From assembly GCF_021018895.1 (NCBI RefSeq), contig NC_079384.1, positions 4,760,140 to 4,824,139 of the forward strand: a stretch of DNA of 64,000 bases, given 5' to 3'. Shown piece by piece: positions 10,801-20,057 of this stretch; within the stretch, counting starts at the first letter, position 1, and each line of letters starts with the position of its first letter. The DNA is from Seriola aureovittata. Lineage: Eukaryota > Chordata > Actinopteri > Carangiformes > Carangidae. Both the position numbers and the translations under genes were made by a program. Below the pieces are notes generated by a model. It saw only the letters and a list, made by a program, of their open reading frames with translations, did not search any database and had not been told where the DNA came from.

Positions 10801-11683
10801 TGGACCTGATTTCTTCTTATTTCTTTACTTTTTGTCGTCTTAAAACAAATCAATTTCACCTTTATAAACCTTTATAGTGTGATCCTGTTATAGGTTCAAT
10901 ACATCAATCATCAGTCTATGAGTGATTCATTTTAATGAGTTTTTAGAAGCCTAAAGGGATAAAACCAGCCAGTGTTTCACAACAAAACATGCAATTACAT
11001 GTAGAAAAGATGAAAAGTGAATACGAGATGTCCTCAAAACAACTATGCAAGTCGGAGTTTTCTGACCTTTTCAAGTGCAGTCCTGGTGGAGGCTGCGTGA
11101 GAGTGCTGGACCTCAGGAGCCGTGAAGGAGGCCACGTCTTCGTATCGCACGCAGCTCTTGAAGGCCAGACTCCCATTGGCTGACAGCAGCATCGAGCCTG
11201 GGCTTAGCACACTGCACATGTTGCCTGAACCTGACCAGAGAGCAGAACAGAAGCCGGTGACATTTACCAACTCCGAGGATTTGATAACTTTCGCCTTCGT
11301 CATATAGGGTTGCACATTCTGTGAAAGCATGCCAGATGGGAAAATGAGTTTGGTGAAAGCAAGTATGAGACTATCATTAAAAGAGAGCAGAGAGGGATGA
11401 AGAGGTTAAAGAGCTTTCATACGGTCATATGAATACAAAGATTCGTGGTGATACATTTTAAACTCATTCGGTTTGGATGCTCTTGAACGCTGCCTTTGAA
11501 CCACACTGGTAGCCAGGTAACAGCTGGATCTGGGAGGAAATTGAAGTTGGTGAGTGGTTACCTTTTTTGGAGATGTCCAGCAGAGCCTCAGTGGTGGCGA
11601 GCAGCAGACACCAGACCTCATCCTCATCCAGCGGTGAACCCCGGGCCTCCAACACTTCTGCCAGGGTCACAAACGTACCCATC
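187..11683 (-). CDS. frmpd2: FERM and PDZ domain-containing protein 2 (frmpd2), spliced
   Basis: Scaffold of the FRMPD2/PTPN13 family. Mammalian FRMPD2 is reported at basolateral cell junctions. Read on the minus strand, 24 exons join in phase to about 1,046 codons. KIND is near residues 1-177 (motif VYSLGMTLYW), FERM near 300-625 (HFYFGLAYIDG, TRHQYYLQLRRDLLEDRL, QQLPEYGVLFHRV), PDZ1 near 735-826 (KFGLG, ASIVPGGPADKDGRIKPG) and PDZ2 near 890-990 (GGVNTNLPNGGIYIKS). No phosphatase domain is seen, and the gene neighbours mapk8, so FRMPD2 is preferred over PTPN13. Human FRMPD2 has a third PDZ; none is visible here, so the gene either ends at a doubtful exon (187-266) or runs past the left edge. 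The start is the ATG at 11,682-11,680, aligned to the KIND N-terminus. It is divergent from mapk8. Confidence 0.9.
619..814 (-). CDS. frmpd2: frmpd2 exon 24, PDZ2 end and linker
   Basis: Encodes VVCLVVERELMNVRRVSLG (last PDZ strand), then a Ser/Pro/Asn-rich linker ending YSFVTDG. Human FRMPD2 has VSVTDG just before PDZ3, suggesting a third PDZ would follow. The acceptor TCTAG abuts a (CTCTC)n tract. Donor GTAGGA, phase 1. Confidence 0.88.
817..880. repeat. (GAGAG)n pentanucleotide tract
   Basis: About 13 near-perfect 5-bp units. On the frmpd2 sense strand it reads (CTCTC)n and ends at the exon 24 acceptor, so it forms the polypyrimidine tract. Confidence 0.95.
1004..1089 (-). CDS. frmpd2: frmpd2 exon 23, PDZ2
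   Basis: Encodes GDRVLEVDGFSFQGFTYQQA and then VDCLSKTGE, the second half of PDZ2 with the canonical GDR(V/L)L motif. Acceptor GTTGCAG, donor GTAAAG. Confidence 0.94.
1361..1454 (-). CDS. frmpd2: frmpd2 exon 22, PDZ2 core
   Basis: Encodes GGVNTNLPNGGIYIKSLVPG and AAERDGRVHT, near-identical in pattern to human [21 protein letters not shown]. Acceptor TGTTCAG, donor GTATTA, phase 1. Confidence 0.94.
1455..2457. other. frmpd2 intron 21
   Basis: No exon seen. Holds a poly-T/ACTTTTACT stretch (1,535-1,600), resembling a common fish dispersed repeat, and a TC-rich microsatellite. Confidence 0.7.
1911..1953. repeat. (TC)n microsatellite with CG interruptions
   Basis: Alternating TC with two TCTCGC interruptions. 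Confidence 0.9.
2458..2556 (-). CDS. frmpd2: frmpd2 exon 21, PDZ2 start
   Basis: A 99-bp phase 0-0 exon encoding LEEITVELSKVAGSLGISIT, the first strand and binding loop of PDZ2 (SLGISIT, human TLGFSVT). Acceptor GTTTCAG, donor GTGAGT. Confidence 0.9.
2793..2974 (-). CDS. frmpd2: frmpd2 exon 20, inter-PDZ linker
   Basis: Encodes SLSPNSVRSPVLRNYESQ and LDEMVSVLMTPKTGNRLNV. Unstructured linker between PDZ1 and PDZ2. Acceptor CCTCCAG, donor GTAGAA. Confidence 0.82.
2975..4019. other. frmpd2 intron 19 with foldback-repeat arms
   Basis: No exon seen. 3,150-3,240 and 3,530-3,590 carry GTTAGCTTAGCTTAGCAC and AAGCTAAGCTAAGCTAAC blocks in opposite orientation, belonging to the same dispersed family as 29,414-29,727. 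Confidence 0.7.
4020..4136 (-). CDS. frmpd2: frmpd2 exon 19, PDZ1 end
   Basis: Encodes GRLISLNHISLEGVTFSEAT and SSPEEVQLIISQPK, matching human LALNHISLEGFTF and IELIISQSK. Acceptor CCCTCAG; donor GTGCTC is weak. Confidence 0.93.
4614..4721 (-). CDS. frmpd2: frmpd2 exon 18, PDZ1 core
   Basis: Encodes VIVGEDTVGRYDLGIFVAS and IVPGGPADKDGRIKPG, the standard PDZ strand with its xIxPGGPA turn. Acceptor ACCCAG, donor GTAGAT, phases 1-1. Confidence 0.94.
4810..4890 (-). CDS. frmpd2: frmpd2 exon 17, PDZ1 start
   Basis: Encodes TPTKTGSSSEREVLCVSLKK and then DPKFGLG, the carboxylate-binding loop of PDZ1 (GLG, where human has GFGF). Acceptor CTCACAG, donor GTAAGC, phases 1-1. Confidence 0.9.
5204..5304 (-). 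CDS. frmpd2: frmpd2 exon 16, linker with two possible donors
   Basis: Starts after CTGCAG at 5,305 and encodes TCSSSQRSST. Two phase-1 donors are possible: GTATGC after 5,273 gives a 32-bp exon; GTCTAG after 5,204 adds 23 in-frame codons (beginning GMRSPAFSQRSGSEA). I cannot tell which is used. The GTATGC site is closer to consensus. Confidence 0.6.
5507..5705 (-). CDS. frmpd2: frmpd2 exon 15, linker
   Basis: Encodes SNIVQYAAVCRAQSSRRKSF and IAARIEARVKQQRQSLNEQ. Polar linker between FERM and PDZ1 with a charged, possibly helical stretch; SRRKS resembles a basophilic kinase site (inference). Acceptor TTTCCAG, donor GTACAC, phase 2. Confidence 0.85.
5807..5966 (-). CDS. frmpd2: frmpd2 exon 14, FERM F3 lobe end
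   Basis: Encodes RRKFVVESRGSKKKYTFI and KIAKYLCNLCSAQHKFNNEM, the closing helix of the F3 lobe (human KYLLDLCSAQHGFNAQM). Acceptor CCTGCAG, donor GTCAGT. Confidence 0.93.
6086..6271 (-). CDS. frmpd2: frmpd2 exon 13, FERM F3 lobe start
   Basis: A 186-bp phase 0-0 exon encoding QQLPEYGVLFHRVMREKK, LGVCAKGLIVFEIKDGC and FYWRETATISS: the PEYG signature and the first strands of the PH-like F3 lobe. Acceptor TGTTAG, donor GTGAGT. Confidence 0.93.
6384..6536 (-). CDS. frmpd2: frmpd2 exon 12, FERM F2 lobe
   Basis: A 153-bp phase 0-0 exon encoding VYGRNYYRPDQYVSKSVMEK and NNAQMLSDESELEFLK, which leads into the PEYG motif of the next exon. Acceptor TTTAG, donor GTGGCA. Confidence 0.9.
6537..7202. other. 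frmpd2 intron 11
   Basis: AT-rich intron with no supported exon. Contains TTATGGGAAATGTAGTC (6,709-6,725), a short motif also seen in similar form near 50,075. Confidence 0.6.
7203..7341 (-). CDS. frmpd2: frmpd2 exon 11, FERM F2 lobe
   Basis: Encodes TRHQYYLQLRRDLLEDRL and ALYLGALALQTEYGDCMPE, the helical F2 lobe. Acceptor TCCATCAG; donor GTCGCG is weak but keeps phase 0. Confidence 0.92.
7451..7586 (-). CDS. frmpd2: frmpd2 exon 10, FERM F1/F2
   Basis: Encodes NEFFFVDNDTKISKVAPDSW and FFRVKFFVNDISLL, highly similar to human FRMPD2. Acceptor CCGGTCAG, donor GTGAGT, phases 1 to 2. Confidence 0.94.
7682..7856 (-). CDS. frmpd2: frmpd2 exon 9, FERM F1 lobe
   Basis: Encodes KKGKSPTTQRELSVVMPN, ILVKCEVKSRGGDVFDMI and FYFGLAYIDG, the ubiquitin-like F1 lobe. 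The acceptor TTTTTGGCAG directly follows a (TTG)n tract on the sense strand. Donor GTAAAG, phase 1. Confidence 0.92.
7867..7895. repeat. (CAA)n trinucleotide tract at an acceptor
   Basis: About nine CAA units (sense (TTG)n) ending about 10 bp before the frmpd2 exon 9 acceptor. Confidence 0.95.
7896..8493. other. frmpd2 intron 8
   Basis: No exon seen. Short (GA)n at about 8,343-8,360 and a T-rich run near 8,455-8,480 next to the exon 8 donor. Confidence 0.6.
8494..8565 (-). CDS. frmpd2: frmpd2 exon 8, lead into FERM
   Basis: A 72-bp phase 0-0 exon encoding GPEFIRMLDEPLVVLELPGS, matching human RPEFILL...LPGSVV just before the FERM F1 lobe. Acceptor GTCACAG, donor GTGAGT. Confidence 0.85.
8793..8949 (-). 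CDS. frmpd2: frmpd2 exon 7, linker before FERM
   Basis: Encodes IPSGGRHRESYGSWQQLNR and SMSLNDKKAK-type polar sequence, residues 232-284. Acceptor TTCCCAG, donor GTGCGT. The preceding codon is split two bases plus one. Confidence 0.75.
9298..9385 (-). CDS. frmpd2: frmpd2 exon 6, linker
   Basis: An 88-bp exon encoding SFSYSSWALKKKISRTF and then ACYPSDPT. Low similarity to human, but splice sites (TTCCAG, GTATGA) and phases (1 to 2) fit both sides. Confidence 0.7.
9430..10000. repeat. dispersed foldback repeat, two nested copies
   Basis: Begins TCTTTCTTGCTGATAGTTAGA and ends TAACTCTCAGCAAGAAAGCGA in inverse orientation. Internal TTAGCTTAGCTTAGC and TTAGCCTAGCTTAGCAC blocks recur. Fills nearly the whole intron between frmpd2 exons 5 and 6. 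Confidence 0.7.
10040..10115 (-). CDS. frmpd2: frmpd2 exon 5, linker
   Basis: Encodes VDHVSLAENGSQLTDRSQ and then MVRDRLH, like the human linker around NRSYLLRKRL. Acceptor TTTGCAG, donor GTAAGA (phase 1). Dispersed-repeat sequence ends about 40 bp downstream of the donor. Confidence 0.8.
10257..10436 (-). CDS. frmpd2: frmpd2 exon 4, end of KIND
   Basis: A 180-bp phase 0-0 exon for residues 118-177. LLLSMCEDMVVRRTNLLTVL aligns with the last helices of the KIND domain. Acceptor CATGCAG, donor GTGAGT. Confidence 0.92.
10541..10606 (-). CDS. frmpd2: frmpd2 exon 3, KIND signature
   Basis: A 66-bp phase 0-0 exon encoding MVVYSLGMTLYWCVDYHLP. VYSLGMTLYW is the most conserved segment of KIND domains, which are catalytically dead kinase C-lobe relatives. 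Acceptor CCATCAG, donor GTACTT. Confidence 0.92.
10607..11066. other. frmpd2 intron 2
   Basis: AT-rich, no exon or repeat recognised. Confidence 0.6.
11067..11230 (-). CDS. frmpd2: frmpd2 exon 2, KIND domain
   Basis: Encodes residues 41-95, including SPGSMLLSANGSLAFKSC and YEDVASFTAPE, the middle of the KIND fold. Acceptor GGTCAG, donor GTCAGA. Phases 1 to 0 fit both neighbours. Confidence 0.88.
11231..11561. other. frmpd2 intron 1
   Basis: No exon recognised. Ends at the exon 2 acceptor GGTCAG. Confidence 0.6.
11562..11683 (-). CDS. frmpd2: frmpd2 exon 1, start codon and first part of KIND
   Basis: ATG at 11,682-11,680 opens MGTFVTLAEVLEARG and continues DEDEVWCLLLATTEALLDI, matching the FRMPD2 KIND start. 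A usable acceptor (CCTGGCAG) sits one base before the ATG, so an upstream non-coding exon is likely. The donor is GTAACC, phase 1. Confidence 0.85.
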
Positions 11684-11689
11684 CTGCCA

Positions 11690-11691
<2 letters not shown>

Positions 11692-11731
<40 letters not shown>
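11692..11731. repeat. (CA)n microsatellite
   Basis: About 20 CA units. Sense (TG)n lies 8 bp from the acceptor of the frmpd2 start-codon exon. Confidence 0.97.
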
Positions 11732-11733
<2 letters not shown>

Positions 11734-14700
11734 CATTTACATTGACTGAGCAATTTTTGATTTGCAGGTGACACCAAAAATTTTTCTTCAGAACAAAAAT
11801 GTTTTCTGTAAGGGAAGAATACAAGTTATACGTCCATTACTACATGTTTATTTAAAGGAAAGGGTTGATAGCAAGAATTACCCAGTGACAAGAGTCCCAT
11901 TGAGTTATAGGCTACATCAGACACAGCTTAGAGGTCAGAGGTCAGAGTTTCAGACAGACAAGCTTAGGGTTAAGAGGAATTAGATCTAATAAGAAACAAA
12001 TCCAACTCTCCAACAATGCTAACTGCTTTCATACTTTCCCTATCAAAATAAAATAAAGGGGAAATAAAATGAAAGGATGTCAACATCTCGCTTGACATGA
12101 AATAAAATAAAAATACAGAATATAGAGGTCTGAGCTTCAGTGGATTCAATTTCCTTTTTGGTTTGACTAAAGTAAATCGATTAAAAGACTCCAAGAAGCT
12201 GCAGTTTTAGTTTTCAAAAGATATTTATTTCTAAATTGTGTCTTTCTTGTTTGTTAAATTGTATTTTTTCTCTACTTACTGTATCAGCCTGAGTTTGAGT
12301 CTGGTGTTGAGTAGTTTTAAAGCTCTCATGTTCTTACGTTAAAGGACCTCTGACATTATAAATTACCTTGAGAGGATTTCAGTAATTGACTACACATCAT
12401 TAGTTCAGATGAAATTAATTACTTCAACAAGTTGTTAAAGCGCATTTCTTGATTTGCATACAGAGTTATTAGGATATTTTAGAACGTATTTGTTTTTATC
12501 AACTAGGTGTATTAATTCCTTACAGTGCTTCAAGTTTTTTTTCTGTTTTATTTGTTTGCCAGTAAAAATCAATAAATGTGGCTTTTTTCATTTTTCCATT
12601 TATTAGTATTTTTGTCCATTTAAGAAAATAATACATTGATTAATTGATTGATACATTGGCTACGGGAAAAGAATGTTGAATGTTTTCTCTTGTAAAAATA
12701 TACAGAGTCCTGTTGATGATTGATTATTTAACATCACCATGGGAGGAGAAACATCTGCAATCTAATTTTACCACATCAACCGTTTTATGCATCTGTTCCC
12801 GTAACTTGACAGTTGCTCTTGTCAGGAGACGTTTAGATTAGAAAGATTACTCACAGAATTCTTAGTGGCTTGAACCTTTTGAAATAAGAACAATCACCAG
12901 ATGGGCAAATACTTCTAGTAACTTTGCAATACAAGAATCACCACACTGTGCCATGACAAGGCGCCATGTTCAGCCCCACTTATCTTTGCTCAGATTGCGT
13001 GGCACAAAACAGACAGAAGACCAAACTGAAGTCACTCTCTCACGATGGTGAATATAAGCGGAGACTCCAGTAACAACAAGAAAAAGAAAAACTTTTGACT
13101 GATGAGCCGTTGCAGTTTGTGGTGTTACTTCGCTGTAACTAACATCCCTGGTGGCTTTAGATAAAGATCTAAATCTGATGAATAACTAGATTATACAACA
13201 CAACACTTTGTATTAACATGATTCTCATTAACCCCAGTAACTTGGGTTTTCATCATGTGTTTGACTATCAGATTAATGTCCGGATGTTGGTGTGGAAGCC
13301 TCCAGGAAGTCTCTTACTCATCACCTTATTCCTTCTCTTTTAGGAGGATAAGAGGAGGAAAATGCAGAATGTTGTTAGTGTGCATGTCCATCTTGAGTAT
13401 TTTACTTCTTTATATCACTTTAATCTATTTCAACTTAATTAGATGTACAGTTTTAATTACTGCTGTTGGTATTTCTGCTGTTTAGACATTGCTTTGCATT
13501 CATTCTGACACACACAGCACAGAATTACATCACTGACAGAGACCACGCTTGCCACTGTAATTTGAGACGTTGCCAAATAACCCAGCTCTGTTAATCAGGT
13601 TATGTGTACTCTGATTTAATTCAACCAATTTAGCCACGGGCGAGGTGTCTGTAGCTGAAATAATCTGTGTTTATGATCACATATAATATAGATCTACAAG
13701 TTGTTTGAAATTACAATATTTAGCTAATTAGGCAATAATGATGTCAATTGAAAACTAACTAAAAAATGCTAGATAAACACAGTAGTGTGACTGACCAGGT
13801 GTAAGTGTGTATGCCAAATTCCACTGCCACCCCCTTCACACGGAGCGTCTGACAGTGATTTTAGTCGTGAAACACATGTTAACTCAGTTGTAGAGAAACA
13901 AAGCAAAACTAAGGGTCGACTCAGTGGAATTCTTTAATTCATCCAGGGAAATCTGATTTGAGCACATGCGCTCTTTTTAACCAGCATCCTGCTTCTCACT
14001 CACGTATGAGTTTGAGGATTTTGCTCAATCTCACCATGCGACCCTGCAAACTAACCACTGTCAGTTTTGATTCCAGAGGGAAATTGAGTTGTTACAGCAG
14101 TTGACATAAAGAGAAGAGAACAAAAAACATGCTGACTATTGGTAACATGTATTGGTTACAGTCAGTGGATTCTAGGCCTACAGGTGGTTTGACGAGTAAT
14201 GTTCAGACTAAAAAGAGTATAACTTGGTTTTTACAAATTATGTGGCCTACCTTATTTCATCCAGTATCTGAAGAGATTCTTCTTAAGTTGCTTCAGACAT
14301 CCGCCACTCTAATCCGTCCTCTTATACATCCCGTGCTGCCATTGCACCCACCTCTCCCTGGTCCGAGTGCTATTGTCTCTCATGGCAGCTTGTCACACAA
14401 GACAGATCAATTGTCTCTACAGAAAGAACACATCAGCTCCATAACATAATTTCGTCTGTGCTACCAACTAATGACGTGTTGTTTCTGCGTTTTCCGTCAT
14501 TTTCAACTATTTTTAGACTGGGGACCATAAGAACATAATTGGATTTGCAGGGCAGGCTAACGGCAGATGGGGCAGCAAAGGACCAATCCATTGTAGGCGG
14601 CACTGTGGTAATCTGATGTTTCAGCCACAAGTGACACAATAATTGTCCCACTTTCTATTAGCGCCTTGCATAGATTAACACACAGCTGACTGGCTAATAC

Positions 14701-15730
14701 ATATGGCTCTCTAAATATCTAGATTTCAAGGAACATGCTACACATTTATATTATTTATATTAAAGTAAGAATAACCATAGTGTTGTGCATTTAAAAATTA
14801 GATGGACGTAAAAGTATGAATTTAAATTTAAATGTCAAATGTAATTAAGTATCAATGGTCAAAGTACTATTTTCAAAAATGGATCTTGATGAGATGTAAC
14901 ACTGATGTGTTAACATATATGTAATATGTTTCAGGTCATATAGATGGGTGTAACTACGCCTGATGTCTGTTGTGTAATATAAACTAGAAATTTCTCATCT
15001 TTTATGTGATTTCTTAGTGTATATTTTCCATTTAAAAACATGCAAATAACAAGTATAAATTCATTCTGTTCATTCTCAAAACTTACAGCAACAGGCTGCT
15101 GTTCCTGCCCAGGTAAACACACAAACCCATAGCTGTCTAATAAATGTAGTGCAGCAGAAATATGAAGTAGCATAAAAAGAATATATCCAAGTAAAGTACA
15201 TCTACTGTACAAGTATAGTAGCCTACTTGAGTACATATTTATTTTCCAGTATTAAGTAAGAAGTATTATGAGTTTTAGGGCCACCAGAAGGACACATCAG
15301 AGAATATTAATTTTAATTATTTTTAAAAAATAAAAAATATTTTCTTGTACTTCCTGATACAGTTTAAACAAAAACTGAATGTCAAATCCTTCATTAGAGT
15401 AGAATGTACTGCAAACTGGGAACTAATCTATATCTACGAAATAAAACAAGGCCTTCCTATTATTCATTCCAGATTTTATATGAATAAGTTATATGCTATA
15501 TAAGCCAACCTATACCTTATTCAAATGAACATATATAAAAGTTTGATTTCCCAATTTAATTTGTTAGCTAACTGTTAACATCAAAAAGAAAAAATAAACC
15601 TTTACATACTGTCTTAAATGTTATCTCAGTTGCAAAACATGTATACACGTGTTTATGTATACATTACATATGTGTATTATATATTTGAAAACATTTTCGG
15701 AAATACACATAAAAATATGTGTAAAATATT
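11732..15730. other. frmpd2-mapk8 intergenic region
   Basis: AT-rich, no exon recognised on either strand. A frmpd2 5' UTR exon and promoter are expected here but cannot be placed. 15,190-15,260 has AAGTA-rich sequence resembling a common fish repeat; 14,129-14,449 holds an open frame with no recognisable protein. Confidence 0.6.
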
Positions 15731-15739
15731 GCTATTTCC

Positions 15740-16142
15740 CCGTTATATGCAGTGTCATTTCAAAGCGTTGCGAAACCGTCGCTTCCGCTTTCCCGGTGCT
15801 GCTGCCGGGAACGCGCAGGCGGTCTTGAACGTGCCCCTGGTGCTCATTGTGCAGCCGAGGAAACATCGCAAGCTTCCGACGACGTCGGTATGAAATGGCA
15901 GAAACTGCTTGTGTCACGGAAGCACAAAGATTAGGTTACGTAGGAGCTACACATGTATTTTGCGATGATCCAGACCTGCTAGACTGAGGGAAACGGAACT
16001 ATACCCGGAGGAGAAAAAAAAAGGGATTAAAGTGCTGTTTTTCACCGAACAACCAAAAGAAAAAAACGGCCGGGTTGTGTCTCCAGCAGCGGGCAGCGAA
16101 CGGCGACTGCGGGTCGACACTGTTGGAATTAACCGGAGAGGG
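15740..16142 (+). promoter_or_regulatory. mapk8: putative mapk8 promoter and 5' region
   Basis: GC- and CpG-richer than the AT-rich flanks (CCGGGAACGCGCAGGCGG, CCGACGACGTCGG with a GACGTC palindrome). It lies just 5' of a good GT donor at 16,143 and upstream of the coding exons. No clear TATA box. The exact start site cannot be set from sequence. Confidence 0.5.
15960..16142 (+). other. mapk8: putative mapk8 non-coding exon 1
   Basis: Inferred from the donor GAGGG|GTGAGC at 16,143 and the acceptor before coding exon 1 at 22,760. MAPK8 usually has a separate 5' UTR exon. The left end is a guess. Confidence 0.4.
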
Positions 16143-16199
16143 GTGAGCTCGACATATGGATTTTTTTTCTCCATGTTTGACGTGTTATTGTCAACCGTT

Positions 16200-16224
16200 G
16201 GGGCGGGGGGCGGGGGGGGGGATG
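16200..16224 (+). repeat. G-rich run
   Basis: Runs of four to nine G separated by single C or A; could form a G-quadruplex just inside mapk8 intron 1 (inference). Confidence 0.7.
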
Positions 16225-19200
16225 GGAACAGCCAAATTCGGGTCACACACACACGTTACGGTGAATAGGTGTTACTATAACATACATGGTAAGCACCACA
16301 GCAGGCAGGACAGGTCTGGCCTAACTGGTAAAAGGCAACCAGACTGAGGGGCTACACTGGGAAGCACACTACTGTAACCTGTGATATCGGTGCTACACAC
16401 GTTAGCCGTGCTTTTCACACTGTAAACTGCGAACCGGGTGGTGTTGCCAGTCATACGACTAGTGAGAGGTGCAACTAAAACGCGGTGACCCCCCAGTCTG
16501 TGGTCACTAAAAGACAGTAATATTCAGCATGTAAACACAAACCATGAATACAGCATGTTTTTCTTTTTTTTTTTTTAAGCTAGCATCCGTTTGCGGATAC
16601 TCACTGCTGTGAAAAGCTCTCATACATATTCATATTCGCTTGGAAGGTGAATAAACTCAATTCCTGCACTGTACACTGGGCATAGGCGGGTTTACACTGG
16701 TTATTATACTGTGGCAGCATCACTGTTAATTCATTAACAACACAAAAGGCTACACACAAGGCTGCAGTCTTTCTGTTTGTGTGGTGCTTATGTGATTTAC
16801 ACGGATGCTAATCTCTCACTGATTTAACAATTGAAAGATCAGTGTGAATATCCTTGCATGGCAGTTGCATAATGTTGCAGTTTAGGTCTATCTTTCTTCT
16901 GCAATCAAATGGGCAGGTTATAGTCTCTACCTCTACAGTATAATAACATCAGCTATCTTTATCAGGCCAGAAGATCAACTGTGAAGTTTTATAATCCATC
17001 AAATTATCTGTGATATTTACAGCTTGGTCCGGTTGTCGTAATTGTCTGGTCAAAGGTGCGCTTGGCTGACAGTGTCAGAAGTGTGCATCCTGGTCATACT
17101 ATCTCACATATTCGGGTGATGGAGCTCACAGACTGCACTGCACATTGCTAGCTAGGTTCACCGAACAACCTGCCAAGAGGAGAGCGACGGTCAGCCAAAA
17201 GCACCAAGAAATCTGATTCCTGCACCAAACGTGTGCGGTGGCCTGCAGAGAAGGGCAGGATGATGAACAATTTGACTTTCATTTTACTCAATGACTGAAA
17301 CACTGTGCGACAGTGGCAGTCGATTTCTCAGTCCCTTCATGATAAATTGAATGAGCTGTGTTACTATTTGTGTCCAAACTCCATTAACAGGTCAGTTTAT
17401 AGTACCCACAGGTGTATGTCATTATTTGCCTTAGTAGGTAGAGTTATTACCTGATATAAAAAAAAAAAAACAGGCTTTTCTCTGGAATGTGCTGGTTGAC
17501 CGACTCTGACCTGGCGGCCAAGATCAGCCCTGACACACGTAAAACAAACAGAACAGCATGCCACAGTACAAACAGTCACGGGTGAGGGCAAAGACAGTTT
17601 CCTTGAGAAATAATCATCCCTGTCTTTCCTCACCTTTGGAACATGTTCAGATTCTCTCCTGAAAGATGTGATGTTTCATTTGTTGTCTTATCTGTCCTTC
17701 TGCAAATATGTTTTATGCCTCTCACAAAGCTGTTCAAATAAGTCATGTTGACAAGGTCTGTGTAGTTTGTGATCACCCTTTTATCCGCAGCAGCCTATTA
17801 CGTTTGAGGATGTGATTGTCGAGCTTTCGCTCTCCATTCCGAGTGCTCGTCTTTCACGTCTAACTATCTGAGGTTTGATGCCAAAGCAATATTATGCTTT
17901 TGGCGACTCTGGTATGACTGCATGTCTGAATGTTAGGTAGCTAATATATTTCCTAATTGCTGCGTCTTCTTTCATGATTAGCATTTTAGCTAAGATTATA
18001 GGTACTTTGAGCTGAAACACCCCTGGTTTTTCCCCTCCAGACAATCAGGAGAGAAATGTGGTTTATGGCCTTTGCTGGTACCAGTGTGAGGCGCAGAATG
18101 TGCCCTTATGGTCTCTTATCAGCAGCAGTTCTTTGGCTGAATGCGAGTGGTTCACTGATAAAATCCAACTGTCCTAAATAGCTAGTGGACTCAATCATGG
18201 TTGCCCAGATAAAACAAATCTGTTTGATATTTGCAAGAATCTGCATGGTAGAGTGACTTGAGTGAAAGAGGAGCAGACCTGTAATAGCCAGTGAAAGACA
18301 GATCAGCTCCCAGCAGAGACGGTGTGATGGACAGCTGTGGGGGAGAGGGTAGTGTAAATCTGGACAGGACTGCCAAGGCCTGCAAAAGCCTCATTTGACA
18401 CTTTTTGACATAGTTATCTGTCTTTTTCTGTCTGGTTGTCAGAGGTATTAGTTGCTCACAGTCATTTATTTCAGTAAAAAGCATCAGTCTGTGATGTAGC
18501 TGCAGTTGTGATGCGTCAATGTGTACATATGTGTAAGAGCTGCAGCATTTCTGAGGGATTGCCAATAGATCTGAAGCCCCGACAGTGTCATGTATTCATC
18601 AGATGGATAAAATATTGCTGTAACCAATGTACAAACACACAGAACACACTTGATTACTGCGCCAACAGCTTTCACACATCCACTCATTTATCCGTGTGCA
18701 GCCCTGGCGGTATAACATAGTGTGATGGAGGGCCACACGTACACGATTCTCTGCATCCGACAACCGCTGAATTGGGTTGACAGCCCAACACACTCTGTCA
18801 TATTGCTCAGCCCCGTTTGCACATGCAGCTACAGATCCTCCGGTCTCACAGTAACCCTGATATGTGCGACTCTGTCTTCACATGGGAGAGAATATCATGT
18901 CACACCATATGCTGAAGCCTAACATCAGTTTAGACATATTCTGCAGGTTATAGATAGACCTGCGTGTACTTGGTACAGCATGAGTACACTCCCTCTCCTC
19001 CAATGTGGCCTATATTTGATTTACCAAATGACATTTTCGGAAAAGCATGTTAGTAGTGCTCAGATGTTATTTCTGATCGCTTTGCAGCCATACACCACTG
19101 GCAAATGAGGCTGACATTTTTGCTGCTGGGTGGGTGAGCCTACAGGTAATTTAAAAAAGGGTTTAAGTTATTTTCTGTAAGGTGTGGGTACTTACAAATC

Positions 19201-19429
19201 AGCAAGGGTTAATTGGGTGGAACATGGTTAAAATGAATGCAGGCGACATATGAGGTGGAAGGTGTGAGGTTTAATCTCTATGACGTGATAATGAAACAGC
19301 AGCAGGTGGTGGAGATACTTTAAACTTTAATTCAGTCTTTTTACAGCTTGCAATTTTTTTTTGACATTACAGTTTCAGTTTGGAGTCAGTCATGATAACC
19401 TGTGTGAAATATGTTTTTAATAGTCTGTA

Positions 19430-20025
19430 TTAGGGGTGGGTGAAAAAATGTATTCATATAACAATTGTGATTTTTACCGTCTCTGATTCTGAGTCGATTC
19501 ACAAATGCAGAAAATTGATCTTTGTAATAACATTAGACAAAAGAGGAACTCATGATGACGCGGTGCAGTACCGGACGGTGTACAGCAAACACCTACTAAA
19601 ATAATCTAGTAGTTCATCTTCAACATAATGGGACAAGCGTTTGGATGCATTTTGTGTTTAATGACTTCATAATTATCTTCGTAAGACAAAGGAGAAGTAT
19701 TATGTGAATACTTTGTGCCCTATCACCTACAGACTGATGTCAGTGCAGTGGAGCACAAAAACTATAATCTAAGACCAGCTGACCAACACACACTGCAGCA
19801 CTTTGCGAATCTACAACCAACTGCAGCAGGGCGAGGAAATGAACTCAGTCCATCGTCTGTTTTATTTCAATAGCCCTGCATCTGTACAGCCACTTGGATA
19901 AAAATGGCTTTCCCCCCCCGTACTAATGTCAGAGCAGAGAGCCTGTTCTCCACTGCTGGAGACATAATGTTAATAACAACACAGAAGAGCACTCTGCTTT
20001 TTCCCTTTTCACCCATTTACTACAG

Positions 20026-20057
<32 letters not shown>

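Noticed and set aside
1..11683. Identity as PTPN13
   Set aside because: KIND-FERM-PDZ order is shared, but sequence and mapk8 linkage fit FRMPD2 better and no phosphatase domain is seen.
15618..15934. Short overlapping open frames at the mapk8 promoter
   Set aside because: They arise from the CpG-rich segment; no similarity or consistent frame.
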